From assembly GCF_013215705.1 (NCBI RefSeq), contig NZ_JABSQR010000041.1, positions 1 through 42,732 of the forward strand: 42,732 bases of DNA. Reading direction: 5' to 3'. The position numbers were made by a program, and so were the translations under genes. The DNA comes from Moritella sp. (GTDB lineage: Bacteria; Pseudomonadota; Gammaproteobacteria; Enterobacterales; Moritellaceae). Shown in pieces: positions 5,174-14,725 of the stretch; the first letter of the stretch is position 1; each line of letters starts with the position of its first letter. The notes below the pieces were generated by a model. That model did no database searches and was not told where the DNA came from. It saw only the letters and a list, made by a program, of their open reading frames with translations.

Positions 5174-8100
5174 ATGAAGTATATGTTCTGGATTGTATTA
5201 ATCTTATCGGTTACAGGGTGTAACGAAAATTCCGGACCGGAACAAAGTATTCATGTACCAAGCTCTGTGCTTGAGCAACCGGAAAAAGAGGTTGTGGCCG
5301 TTGAAAATGTGCGATTAATTGCTACTAGCAAAAAGAGCTTGACGCTAGGCTGGGATGATAGTCATGACGCGGCAGGCTATATTATTCGTCGAGATAATAA
5401 TAAGATCGCGACGGTTAGTCGTGGTTTATATCGCTTCACTGATAATTATTTACAAGAAAATCAGCGTTATGTCTATGAAGTATTAGCGCTTGATCGTGAG
5501 GGGCGAGAGTCTGAATCGCATGCTATAACCGCTTTAACAATTGAGAATGACAGCCCTGTCATTTCACCGATTACTGATATTATTTTGCTAAACGATACCG
5601 CTGTGGTTGGTTATGTTGTGACTCAAATAGATGCAGCCGATGCCAATGGTGATTCATTACATTATCGAGTTTCTAATGAACAGGCATTGAATTATTTTGC
5701 TATTGATGAGCAAGGTATATTAACTGTGACGTCATCGATTGATGCGTTGTCATTACAAGTCATGGATATTTTTGTAGATGTTAGTGATGGCTTAAGTACG
5801 GCAACAGTGAAACTTGAGGTTGGATTCATACCGTATGCGGAAAAACCAGAGAATCAAGGGTTGCTGCGTAAGTACTATCGAGATAATCGCGTTCGAGGTT
5901 TACTTTCTGAGCTTAAAGCATTACCTACATTTCCAGATAATCCGACATCTATCAATATTGAAACTAACTTCGAATCACCAAGTAATTTTGCAAATAGATA
6001 CGGCCAAATAATGGAAGGCTATATCGTGCCGCCTGTCACAGGTGAATATAAATTCTGGATTGCATCAAATGAACAATCTGAGTTGTTATTAAGTGATAGT
6101 GGCAGTACTAAGGGACTAACCAGAATTGCTTATACCGACCATTCTACATTAAAACATGAATGGGATCCTGTGCGTTATGATAGCCAAGCTTCTGAAATAA
6201 TATACCTTGAAGCAGGTCAAGCATATGCTGTAAGGGCGTTAATGGCAGAGAAGTATTACTCTGACTTGTTAGCTGTCGCTTGGGAAGGTCCTGGCATTTC
6301 ACAAGGGGTTATCACTAATGAATATCTACGTTTACCTATTGATATGATAAAACCAGCGTCTATTTTTAACTTTAATTGGCTAAAAACGGCCGAAGATACG
6401 GTGATTTTACAATGGAATGCGACAACCGATAATGTTGATGTAGAGCGTTATTTAATTTATGCAAATAATACGTTGTTCGCAACAACAGGTAAGGACGAGT
6501 TATCGATTGAGTTAACGGGATTAGAAAGTGCCACTCGTTATGACTTCACTATTCGCGCACAGGATAAAGCCGGTAACAAGTCGCTGGAAAGTGATTCTTT
6601 GATGATCGTGATTGATGATTTTATAGCGCCTTCGATGGTGACTAATATTAGGGTTAATGAAAAGGGGACTGATTTTATAGGTTTGAGTTGGGATGCTTCA
6701 ACCGATGAAGATAAACAACAAATACTTTACCGAATTTATCAAGGTGGAGAATATGTAGCACAAACTTATGATACGAATTATAAACTAAAGCAATTATTAC
6801 CTGTTACGAATTACGATATTACATTTGAAGCCATTGATATTGTTGGTAACCGTAGTGGTTTATCAAGTGTGCGATCGATTCAGACTAACGCCTTGGTTGC
6901 TGGTACTCCTGTATTCGAATATCCGTATTATGAATTTGCGGTTCCTGCTAATCACTCTATCGGTACTTCGTTTGCAATATTGAGTTTTAATGAGCCGCAG
7001 GAGCTGGTATTTAAGATAATATCTGGTGACGATGCTGACTTGTTTGCAATCAATGAGAAAGGCCAGCTTAGCTTGAAACGTCATATACTTGAGGGCGAAT
7101 CCCGTTCGTTTAATCTTGAAATTACAATAACTAAAGCTAATAAAACAAGTGCTACGCTAGTGAAAGTGAATGTTTTACCCCGTGATGTATTAGTTTATCA
7201 AGGTGTGTCACAGGAAATATGGACTGGAATATCCGGTTCGAGTGTTGCTGTTATTAATACTTTAGCCTCGATTAATCAACAAAGTACATTAACAGACTTT
7301 AAATCACTCACCAATATGGGGTTTTCTTATGGCCAACGAGTTTATGGTTATTTCACTGTACCAGTGAGTGGGGAGTACAGTTTTTGGATCGCTTCTGATG
7401 ATAATAGTGAATTACGTATTAGCCCTGATATGACGCGTGATAAAGCTGAGTTAGTCGCACATATTACGGGTTATACTCGTGAAGATAACTGGCGTGATAG
7501 TAGCCAGGTTAAAACGAATATTAATTTAAATGCTGGTCAGTATTATTATATCGAAGTGCTTCATAAAGAAGGCGGTGGTGGTGATCACATGTCTGTTGCA
7601 TGGCAGGGGGCTGGTATTCCCAATCGTACCTTGATGACGGGAGAGTACCTGATACCGTACAGTCGTTTTCATCCTGCTGCGGCACAAGTAGAAACTGCAA
7701 TACAAACCGGTTTTGATAGTCAAGGCAATCAGCTTAAGCTTGATATTAGTGTAGATGAAAGCGCTGAGGGTTATCCAGTTTGGGTCTATTATGGTGAAAT
7801 GGATGCTGGTAGTAATACTGAAGGCTGGCAGTATCGCGTTAAGTTAAATGATTTGTTAGCTGGGGAGCATAGCATTACATTGTCACCAATAGATCCCGGT
7901 AAAACGTATTATATTCGGACTGTGACTGCTGGGCCTACGGGCAGTATCTGGAGTCAGCATACGATTACTGTGAATACGGTTGTTATTGATCCCAACAAAA
8001 CTGCTGGTGAGTCATTACCGAAAAATATTGATATCGATGTTAGCATTAATGACGTTGACTACTCATTAGCGTTAACCAAACATTCGGTACGTTCTCCCAA

Positions 8101-9961
8101 TTTTCAATTACTCACATTTGATTCTCGTCGAGTCAAAGAATATGAATCTGTGTCACCAATGCCAGAGATTCGAACTTACCGTGGCATTGTAACGAATAAC
8201 CCGACTGTCACTATTACTGGTGTGGTTGATGCGTTAGGTATTATTCACCTTTCTGCTTGGGGGGGAGATATGCTGGCTTGGCAGAAAAATGTTGATGTCA
8301 GTGAATTTATAACTATAACGGCGTTAGGTAATGATGAAACCAATACTCAAGAGTTAATTCTTGATTTTGAGTTGCCTTCTATTGAGAATGGCCGTTTATA
8401 TCAACCGCAACCTGGACATGACTTCCATAATAGTTTAGCGCGTGTGGCTTTTAAATTTGAAGAAAATCAATTTGATAAAGCAGCAGGAAATAACATTGTT
8501 AATGGTATTGCGCAAATGGAAGGGCATATTAATGAACTTGACTATATGTGGGCACAAAAAACAGGCTTACGTTGGGATATTGGTAAAGCAGTTATCGAAT
8601 TAAAAGGAGATATCGGTAAGGCTACGCAAACTCGTCCGAGTGCGCCAGATGCTACTAACTTCAGGATTGATTTTCAAGATCCGGTGAATGGCGGGCAGTG
8701 TTGGGGTGGTGGTTATTGGGTTGGCTGTACCGCAGGTTATACCATGAGCTGGGGCTTCACTCATGAAATTGGGCATAACTTAGGGTTAGGCCATGGTGAA
8801 CAAACCGATAATAATAATCAAATCCAAGAGCCAAAAACGCATATGGGTAATATGCAAGCATGGAATACGACGCGTCGGATTCAAAAAGGCTCTCGCTTTA
8901 AAGCCGCGAAGGCATTAACCGACCCAATGTTACCTGCCACTTTTAAAGATTATTTAACTGTGTATAAAAATGAATCTGGCTTAGTCGATCCACTCGCAAA
9001 TGATTATGATGCGAATGGCGATGTATTAACAATTGCTCGTTTTGACTCGACAACATTAGCGGGTGGTGCGATTGCTGTTGATGGAGATTCATTACGTTAT
9101 ACGCCACCAGCCGATTTTGTTGGGGTAGATCAATTTAGTTATGTTGTCACTGATGGTGAATATCAAACCCGTGGCCCTGTGATGATCCAAGTGTTAACGC
9201 CTGAATTAGCCGCCAATTGGGATATGGATAACTTAATCGATAATAAAGTGACGGACTTGTCTGGTTTTAGTCACGATTTACAGGCCGAAACAGCAGGTGT
9301 TACATTGACGGAAATGCAAACTACAGGGATAGCAGACCAAGGTATTACTATTCCACTGTTAGCGTCAAAGCTGGTGGCTGATGATCCTTTAGGTGACAGC
9401 TTATTACCACATAAATTAGATCCGGGTCATAAAAGTTTTACTGCAGCAATGTGGTTTAAATATACGGTAACCGACGGTGATAAACTGCTTATTGGTAAAT
9501 CGTCTAAAACCCCAAATAATATGAATTATGGTGGTTGGGAGATCCGCGCTAGTGGACATGATTTAGAAATTCAAGTTAACTTCCGCGACCGATTTATGTA
9601 TCCGAATAATGTAACGATCACTCAACCTGCTGCAATTGTTGACGGCAGTTGGCACCATGTGGCCGTTGTCATCGATCGAGAAAATCAGCAATTACTTGGT
9701 TATATTGATGGTGCACCGTTTGATCTACAAGGTAATTTACCTGCTGGGGATAGTCCGATCATTGCGGCAATGAATACGTCTGGTTACGGTGGCGGTTCAC
9801 CATTTAAAGTGGGTGGGCATACGAGCGTTACCTGTGAAGATGGTGCGACCTCGGATGACCCTAAAGTTTGTGTATCCGCATTGGAACAAGCATATGATAG
9901 TGTCAAAATTTATCATAAAGCATTGTCAGCACAGGACGTCAGATCTTTATTCACGGAATAA
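5174..9961 (+). CDS. Giant lipoprotein zinc metallopeptidase with PA14, FN3 and LamG domains
   Basis: The protein has 1595 residues. A lipoprotein signal ends in SVTGC (Cys16), so it is probably anchored in a membrane and exposed outside the cytoplasm. In order I see: FN3 (about 38-125), a cadherin-like domain (130-222), PA14 (230-395, with VTGEYKFWIASNEQSELLLS), two FN3 domains (398-578), cadherin-like (580-675) and a second PA14 (680-835). A metallopeptidase region follows with HEIGHNLGLGH (zinc ligands H1197, H1201, H1207; catalytic E1198) and a candidate Met-turn at M1224. The end holds an Ig/cadherin-like repeat (1270-1345) and a LamG-type lectin fold (1435-1590). PA14 and LamG domains bind carbohydrate, so a surface protease acting on glycoproteins or mucins is a fair inference. 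AGGAAAG precedes the ATG. Confidence 0.9.
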   Translation: MKYMFWIVLILSVTGCNENSGPEQSIHVPSSVLEQPEKEVVAVENVRLIATSKKSLTLGWDDSHDAAGYIIRRDNNKIATVSRGLYRFTDNYLQENQRYVYEVLALDREGRESESHAITALTIENDSPVISPITDIILLNDTAVVGYVVTQIDAADANGDSLHYRVSNEQALNYFAIDEQGILTVTSSIDALSLQVMDIFVDVSDGLSTATVKLEVGFIPYAEKPENQGLLRKYYRDNRVRGLLSELKALPTFPDNPTSINIETNFESPSNFANRYGQIMEGYIVPPVTGEYKFWIASNEQSELLLSDSGSTKGLTRIAYTDHSTLKHEWDPVRYDSQASEIIYLEAGQAYAVRALMAEKYYSDLLAVAWEGPGISQGVITNEYLRLPIDMIKPASIFNFNWLKTAEDTVILQWNATTDNVDVERYLIYANNTLFATTGKDELSIELTGLESATRYDFTIRAQDKAGNKSLESDSLMIVIDDFIAPSMVTNIRVNEKGTDFIGLSWDASTDEDKQQILYRIYQGGEYVAQTYDTNYKLKQLLPVTNYDITFEAIDIVGNRSGLSSVRSIQTNALVAGTPVFEYPYYEFAVPANHSIGTSFAILSFNEPQELVFKIISGDDADLFAINEKGQLSLKRHILEGESRSFNLEITITKANKTSATLVKVNVLPRDVLVYQGVSQEIWTGISGSSVAVINTLASINQQSTLTDFKSLTNMGFSYGQRVYGYFTVPVSGEYSFWIASDDNSELRISPDMTRDKAELVAHITGYTREDNWRDSSQVKTNINLNAGQYYYIEVLHKEGGGGDHMSVAWQGAGIPNRTLMTGEYLIPYSRFHPAAAQVETAIQTGFDSQGNQLKLDISVDESAEGYPVWVYYGEMDAGSNTEGWQYRVKLNDLLAGEHSITLSPIDPGKTYYIRTVTAGPTGSIWSQHTITVNTVVIDPNKTAGESLPKNIDIDVSINDVDYSLALTKHSVRSPNFQLLTFDSRRVKEYESVSPMPEIRTYRGIVTNNPTVTITGVVDALGIIHLSAWGGDMLAWQKNVDVSEFITITALGNDETNTQELILDFELPSIENGRLYQPQPGHDFHNSLARVAFKFEENQFDKAAGNNIVNGIAQMEGHINELDYMWAQKTGLRWDIGKAVIELKGDIGKATQTRPSAPDATNFRIDFQDPVNGGQCWGGGYWVGCTAGYTMSWGFTHEIGHNLGLGHGEQTDNNNQIQEPKTHMGNMQAWNTTRRIQKGSRFKAAKALTDPMLPATFKDYLTVYKNESGLVDPLANDYDANGDVLTIARFDSTTLAGGAIAVDGDSLRYTPPADFVGVDQFSYVVTDGEYQTRGPVMIQVLTPELAANWDMDNLIDNKVTDLSGFSHDLQAETAGVTLTEMQTTGIADQGITIPLLASKLVADDPLGDSLLPHKLDPGHKSFTAAMWFKYTVTDGDKLLIGKSSKTPNNMNYGGWEIRASGHDLEIQVNFRDRFMYPNNVTITQPAAIVDGSWHHVAVVIDRENQQLLGYIDGAPFDLQGNLPAGDSPIIAAMNTSGYGGGSPFKVGGHTSVTCEDGATSDDPKVCVSALEQAYDSVKIYHKALSAQDVRSLFTE

Positions 9962-10020
9962 AGCGTAACTTTAGATACATCCACCGGTGTGTTGTCGATG
10001 CTTAATAAGCTTATTATTGG

Positions 10021-10767
10021 TTAGCTAATACTTTGTATTGTGAATTCATGTGCGATATCGGTACAAATACCGTCAACGCCCCAGTTGAATAACTGATTAG
10101 CACGCGCATGATCGTTGACTGTCCACACGTTAACTTTAAAACCGGCAGCTTTAAATTTATGAACCATTTCTTGTGTTAAACCTTTGTCTTGTGGGTGGAT
10201 GTAATCAGCGTTACACCAATCTAGAATTGAGTTCCAATTATCCCACAAGTTGTGGCTTTCAAATAAACAAGCAACTTGAGTTTCAGGGCTACGACGTTTG
10301 AATTCGGTTAGTGCAAGGTGGTTGAAACTTGAGACGATTAATTCACGCTCAGGGTCTAGGTTTTTCAGCCCAACGATTAAGTTATCAATAAGGGTATAAC
10401 TTAACTCTGGGCTGGCTGCACATGATTTTATTTCGATATTCATGTTTAGCTCAAGCGTATTTGCTAAGGCAATTAACTCTTCAAGAGTGGGTAGTTTTTC
10501 ACCAATGAATTGGTCTGCAAACCAGCTGCCTGCATCGATATTAGCGATATCGTCGCAGCTGATGTTATATAACTGACCACTCTTGTCGGTACAACGATCT
10601 AAGGTATCGTCATGGGAAACAATGATCGTACCGTCTCTTAAAATATCAACGTCACACTCAAACCACTGAATATTATGAGCTTTACATAAAGAGAATGCGG
10701 CTAATGTATTTTCTGGCGCGAGGGATGACATCCCACGATGAGCAATCAATCTTTTTGTTGTTAACAT
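10021..10767 (-). CDS. ugpQ: Glycerophosphodiester phosphodiesterase
   Basis: It hydrolyses glycerophosphodiesters to glycerol 3-phosphate and an alcohol. The GDPD signatures are clear: IAHRGMSSLAPENTLAAF near the start, then FECDVDILRDGTIIVSHDD with the metal-binding E and D residues, and NIEIKS. From the ATG at 10767 it has 248 residues, matching cytoplasmic UgpQ (about 247). A frame opening 25 codons earlier exists. However, a perfect TATAAT lies inside that extension, and the extension has no ribosome binding site. There is no signal peptide in the short form. It is a single gene, convergent with the lipoprotein gene. Confidence 0.88.
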   Translation of the reverse strand: MLTTKRLIAHRGMSSLAPENTLAAFSLCKAHNIQWFECDVDILRDGTIIVSHDDTLDRCTDKSGQLYNISCDDIANIDAGSWFADQFIGEKLPTLEELIALANTLELNMNIEIKSCAASPELSYTLIDNLIVGLKNLDPERELIVSSFNHLALTEFKRRSPETQVACLFESHNLWDNWNSILDWCNADYIHPQDKGLTQEMVHKFKAAGFKVNVWTVNDHARANQLFNWGVDGICTDIAHEFTIQSIS

Positions 10768-10801
10768 ATTGACACTAAATGGTGGCGAGATAATAGATGT
10801 G

Positions 10802-10807
10802 ATTATA
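10802..10807 (-). promoter_or_regulatory. -10 element of the glycerophosphodiesterase gene
   Basis: TATAAT on the minus strand lies 35 bases upstream of the ATG at 10767. The -35 is weak (GTGTCA-like, about 17-19 bases further). Its position decides for the shorter start of the gene. Confidence 0.5.
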
Positions 10808-10926
10808 GAAACGAAATGTGACACTAATACTACCATCGCCATTCGAAATTTAAAAAATAAAATAAAGGTTTAACTTCATGTATTGCAATATTGTTAGCCG
10901 AAGATAATCCGAGTATGCAGTTTGTT

Positions 10927-11466
10927 TTATTTTTGTGTCGTAACAGGGATGATGATATGAACATAGGGCGACCCTTTCCACATCACGTAGGGACCACCAT
11001 TACGCGGGTCTGTCGGTAGTGAATCGAGTAGGGTTTTATCTGGGGTTATTATCATTAAATGCGGGCCTTCTTTGATCCACTGATTATCACTTGTTTTTTC
11101 TTTGGCGTAAGGGTCGATATTACTTGCCCCTTCGTCACCAGCAAGCATATACGAGATACCCATGGCTTTAGCTTGGAATGGTTTTTTGTTCATCCATGCG
11201 TCAGCCCATGCCAGCCAAGGACCGTCTAAACACATCGGGGCTTTACCTTTTAGGTGAGGCGGCGTAGGAAAACAGGCGTAGTTATTCGAGCCTTGTTTTA
11301 ATACCTTGTGATCCCAATCCAGTACGGTTACTTTACTTCGCAAGGCGATAGGCGCAGCACTCAAGGCATCTTTGAGTAACTTTTGGGATTTACTGTCATT
11401 ATATGCTGTAGCGGTAAAACTACTGCAAAGTAATATTGAACCTAAAATATAGGATGTAACTCTCAT
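10927..11466 (-). CDS. Secreted conserved protein of unknown function
   Basis: This 179-residue protein has a signal peptide (SYILGSILLCSSFTATA, cleavage after about residue 21). Features that look conserved are VLDWD, ACFPTPP, PMCLDGPWLAWADAW, ISYMLAGD, GPHLMIITPD and GGPYVMWKGSPYVHIIIPV. I recall similar unnamed secreted proteins in proteobacteria but know no function. Two cysteines (in ACFPT and PMCLD) could form a disulfide in the periplasm. It is transcribed alone, with GGGGG-rich DNA just before the start and a gap of about 70 bases to the phosphorylase gene behind it. Confidence 0.75.
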   Translation of the reverse strand: MRVTSYILGSILLCSSFTATAYNDSKSQKLLKDALSAAPIALRSKVTVLDWDHKVLKQGSNNYACFPTPPHLKGKAPMCLDGPWLAWADAWMNKKPFQAKAMGISYMLAGDEGASNIDPYAKEKTSDNQWIKEGPHLMIITPDKTLLDSLPTDPRNGGPYVMWKGSPYVHIIIPVTTQK

Positions 11467-11538
11467 TACACTACCCCCCTGTTGATTAAGTTCAGGAATG
11501 TTACAACAGAGTATAGTTAATATAACTTTGCTTTGCGT

Positions 11539-13386
11539 TTAACGGTTACTCAACCACAATGTTTGGTAGGGGGAGAGTGTTAATATTTGGCTAATATCGT
11601 CGATGGTATCACCGGTAATTAAGTCATACCAAAAATCGCTGCTGATCAAGTTCACGCTGACTAGCGCTAATGTCAGTTGTGTATTAGATATATTAGTGAT
11701 GCAGAATATGCTTTGGCTACGGTCGATGCTTTGTCGCCAAAATCCAAAGAGTTGTTCGCCTAACTGTAAAGTGAATTGAGTGGCATTTGGGTGAAACGCC
11801 GGCTGCGCAGTGCGTAATGTGATCAGGTAATTGATATCATGCAATGACCGTGCGTGTTGGCTTTCGGGATCATTAAGCTGTGCGGTGAGCAAATTAAGCT
11901 GCCAGCGATGTCGGTTAATGGCGCGATTATGACTGGTGTGTTGACGTTTTTTATAATCATTACCGGTGCCCAGTAAACTATGAATGTAGATGCCGGGGAT
12001 ACCTTCGAGTGCGAACATGATCGTGTGGGCACAGATGAAACGTAAATGTCCCCATTCATCTCTACCTGCTGTTGTTCCTTGTAATGCATCATATAAGCTA
12101 ATGTTTAACTCGTAAGGTTTACGCTCTATTTTGGTTTGCGAACTCGCGTTATTTTTGGTATCTGTGCTCACTGTTCGCCAGGATATTTCACCACCAAACG
12201 CTTGCATCGTCGTGACTAACTGATTTATCTCTTGCTCAGACAGTAACCCTTCAGCAGGTCGTAAGCCAATACCATCGTGCGACGCGATAAAGTTAAAATA
12301 AGCCGTGCCATTTTGTGCTGGTGGCATACTCATCATCCATTGTTTTAAGTATTGGCAATTACCGGTTATCAAGGTATTGACTAATAATGGTGGTAGGGCG
12401 AAGTTGTAGATGCAGTGTGCTTCGTTGCCATTACCAAAATAGGTCAGGTTCTCTTTGTTGGGAATATTGGTTTCGGTAATGATCACGGCGTCTGGGCGTG
12501 CATGTTCGATTAGGGTTCTGAGTAAACGCACCATTTCGTGGGTTTCAGGCAAGTTAATGCAAGGTGTGCCGGCTTTCTTCCACAAGAAGGCGATAGCATC
12601 GAGGCGGAACAGCTTCACGCCATTGTCTAAGTATTGGCGGATAATAGACACGAAATTGATGAGTACCTTGGGATTGCTAAAATCAAGATCGACTTGGTCA
12701 TGGCTAAAGGTACACCATACTTGCTGTTCGCCGGAGGCGGTTTGTGTACATCTAAACAAGGGAGACGTGCGCGGTCTAACGACGGCGTCTATATCGTAAC
12801 TGTTATCACTTTTATCGGTATTCGTTGAGACCGCTGCGTTTGACAGTGAATAAGTTGCTGCGGTATAAAAATAATCATAACCAGTACCTTCATCACGGAT
12901 GAAGTTGTCAAACCATTTACTGCGGCTAGAGCAATGGTTGATCACTAAGTCTGACATAAGGTGATAACTTTGCGCTATCTGCTTTATATCATCCCAATCA
13001 CCTAAGGCCTCGTTAACGCTGGCGTAGTCAATAACCGAAAATCCATCATCACTGCTATACGGAAAAAATGGCAAAATATGCACACTGTTAATGGTATTGG
13101 TACAATAACCTTGTAGAAAACGATGTAAAGTCTGCAGCGGCTTTTCATCTGGATTGAGGATACTGTCACCGTAGGTTATTAAGATGGTATCTTTTTCAGA
13201 CCAATGATTTATTTGTGGTGTTGGCGTATGCAACTGATCGGTTAGCCGCATGGTGCTGATCAATTTAGCGGCCAGCGCTTCGATTGATACGGATAACTTA
13301 ATATCCGCATAAATTGTGCAGAGCTGCTGTGCTACTCGCTGTTGTAACTGTAGTTGTAAGTTGTTTGGATTTAACATCGTCACCAT
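11539..13386 (-). CDS. GH13_18 sugar phosphorylase, probably glucosylglycerate phosphorylase
   Basis: This 615-residue member of the sucrose-phosphorylase subfamily of GH13 has its nucleophile D263 in [10 protein letters not shown] and its acid/base E305 in [16 protein letters not shown]. The third carboxylate is D371 in ASHDGIG. Family members split a glucoside with phosphate to glucose 1-phosphate. The subfamily includes sucrose, glucosylglycerol and glucosylglycerate phosphorylases. The adjoining GpgS and kinase/phosphatase genes make 2-O-glucosyl-D-glycerate, so glucosylglycerate is the likely substrate, giving glucose 1-phosphate and D-glycerate. It is the last gene of the operon, 47 bases behind gpgS. 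ATG at 13377 is an alternative start. Substrate assignment is inference. Confidence 0.85.
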   Translation of the reverse strand: MVTMLNPNNLQLQLQQRVAQQLCTIYADIKLSVSIEALAAKLISTMRLTDQLHTPTPQINHWSEKDTILITYGDSILNPDEKPLQTLHRFLQGYCTNTINSVHILPFFPYSSDDGFSVIDYASVNEALGDWDDIKQIAQSYHLMSDLVINHCSSRSKWFDNFIRDEGTGYDYFYTAATYSLSNAAVSTNTDKSDNSYDIDAVVRPRTSPLFRCTQTASGEQQVWCTFSHDQVDLDFSNPKVLINFVSIIRQYLDNGVKLFRLDAIAFLWKKAGTPCINLPETHEMVRLLRTLIEHARPDAVIITETNIPNKENLTYFGNGNEAHCIYNFALPPLLVNTLITGNCQYLKQWMMSMPPAQNGTAYFNFIASHDGIGLRPAEGLLSEQEINQLVTTMQAFGGEISWRTVSTDTKNNASSQTKIERKPYELNISLYDALQGTTAGRDEWGHLRFICAHTIMFALEGIPGIYIHSLLGTGNDYKKRQHTSHNRAINRHRWQLNLLTAQLNDPESQHARSLHDINYLITLRTAQPAFHPNATQFTLQLGEQLFGFWRQSIDRSQSIFCITNISNTQLTLALVSVNLISSDFWYDLITGDTIDDISQILTLSPYQTLWLSNR

Positions 13387-13433
13387 CCATTTTATAGTGT
13401 TGATACGGCTATAATTGAGCGTTCAACTCTTCA

Positions 13434-14660
13434 CTACTGAGATATAAACTCTGCTCTATCTAATTCAACGGCTTCCTTGAGGCGTTCTAAAACGTCAGGC
13501 ATGGCTGAGATAACGCGGTTCCAACTGGGCATGAACGGTTTTTCCATTGGATTGTCGAGGAAGTTTTGCCCTGCGGTCATAATATTCTGCGCAAAAATTT
13601 CCACCGCTTCTTCTTCTGCATGAATATCGAGCGTTAAGCCATTCATGACCGCATCGTTATAATAGGTCTCAACAAAATCCAAGGCGATACGGTAATAGGT
13701 CGCTTTGATGGTGCGGAAATTCTCATTGGTGAAGGTATGACCCTGCGTTGCGAGTTTGCGGAAAAAAGCCTTGGTAATATCAATCGACATTTTTGATAAA
13801 CCGCCGTTTTCATTATCCAATGACAGGTCTTGATGTTTATGATCGTATATATCCGCAATATCAGCTTGGCATAATCGATTATGGGAGTAATTACGGTGCA
13901 TTTCTGACAATACACCGATCTCTAATCCCCAGTCACTTGGAATGCGAATATCGTTGAGTACGTCTTTGCGGAATGAAAACTCACCCGCGAGTGGATAACG
14001 GAAACTGTCCATGTATTCAAGGTAATCGTTATGACCAACAACGCGTTTTAATGAGCGTAATAATGGTGTGATTAATAATCGAGAAACACGACCGTTAATT
14101 TTACCGTCGGCAACGCGAGCGTAAAAGCCTTTACAGAATTCATAGTTAAACTGTGGGTTAGCAACGGGGTAAATTAAGCGAGCGAGCAGTGATCTGTCAT
14201 AAGTTAGAATATCGCAATCATGCAGAGCCACAGATTCAGATTTACCTGATGCGAGAATGTAACCCATGCAATACCAGACGTTACGGCCTTTACCTAATTC
14301 TTTGGGTGCTAAGCCTAGTTCGGCGAGTTCGGCATCAAGTGCTTGCAGGCGAGGGCCATCATTCCACAAAATACGATGATGTTGTGGCAGGGCACCGAAG
14401 AATTTTAACGCGTGTTTATATTGTGCTTCATTGGCGCGGTCCAAACCTATCACAATCTCGTTTAAATACGGCACATCTTGTAAATGATTAATAATGTTAG
14501 GCAGTGCTTCACCTTCTAACTCTGAGAAAAGTGATGGGAGAATTAATGCCATAGGACGCAGTTTCGAAAACTCGATGAGCTCTGCTTCCATTGCTTCTAA
14601 TGGACGTTGGTTTAGGTTATGCAGTGTTGTAATAACACCATTTTGATAAAAATCAGCCAT
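13434..14660 (-). CDS. gpgS: Glucosyl-3-phosphoglycerate synthase (GT81)
   Basis: It transfers glucose from a nucleotide sugar to 3-phosphoglycerate, the first committed step of glucosylglycerate synthesis. The protein has 408 residues. It has the characteristic N-terminus FYQNGVITTLHNL, a sugar-nucleotide and metal site ALHDCDILTYD, PLAGEFSFRKDVL, and WGLEIGVLSEM, all usual for GT81/GT-A enzymes. The start is supported by AAGGAAGG six bases before the ATG. It sits between the kinase/phosphatase gene (66 bases upstream) and the phosphorylase gene, all on the minus strand. Mannosyl-3-phosphoglycerate synthase is less likely on these motifs. Confidence 0.88.
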   Translation of the reverse strand: MADFYQNGVITTLHNLNQRPLEAMEAELIEFSKLRPMALILPSLFSELEGEALPNIINHLQDVPYLNEIVIGLDRANEAQYKHALKFFGALPQHHRILWNDGPRLQALDAELAELGLAPKELGKGRNVWYCMGYILASGKSESVALHDCDILTYDRSLLARLIYPVANPQFNYEFCKGFYARVADGKINGRVSRLLITPLLRSLKRVVGHNDYLEYMDSFRYPLAGEFSFRKDVLNDIRIPSDWGLEIGVLSEMHRNYSHNRLCQADIADIYDHKHQDLSLDNENGGLSKMSIDITKAFFRKLATQGHTFTNENFRTIKATYYRIALDFVETYYNDAVMNGLTLDIHAEEEAVEIFAQNIMTAGQNFLDNPMEKPFMPSWNRVISAMPDVLERLKEAVELDRAEFISQ

Positions 14661-14725
14661 GATAAACCTTCCTTAATATTTGCATCTAACTATTGAACGA
14701 CAGCTTAAATTAATGCGTCATGAAT

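Noticed and set aside
12455-12828. Two + strand frames antisense to the GH13_18 phosphorylase
   Set aside because: The minus-strand gene has clear catalytic motifs, and the antisense frames have no starts or family features.
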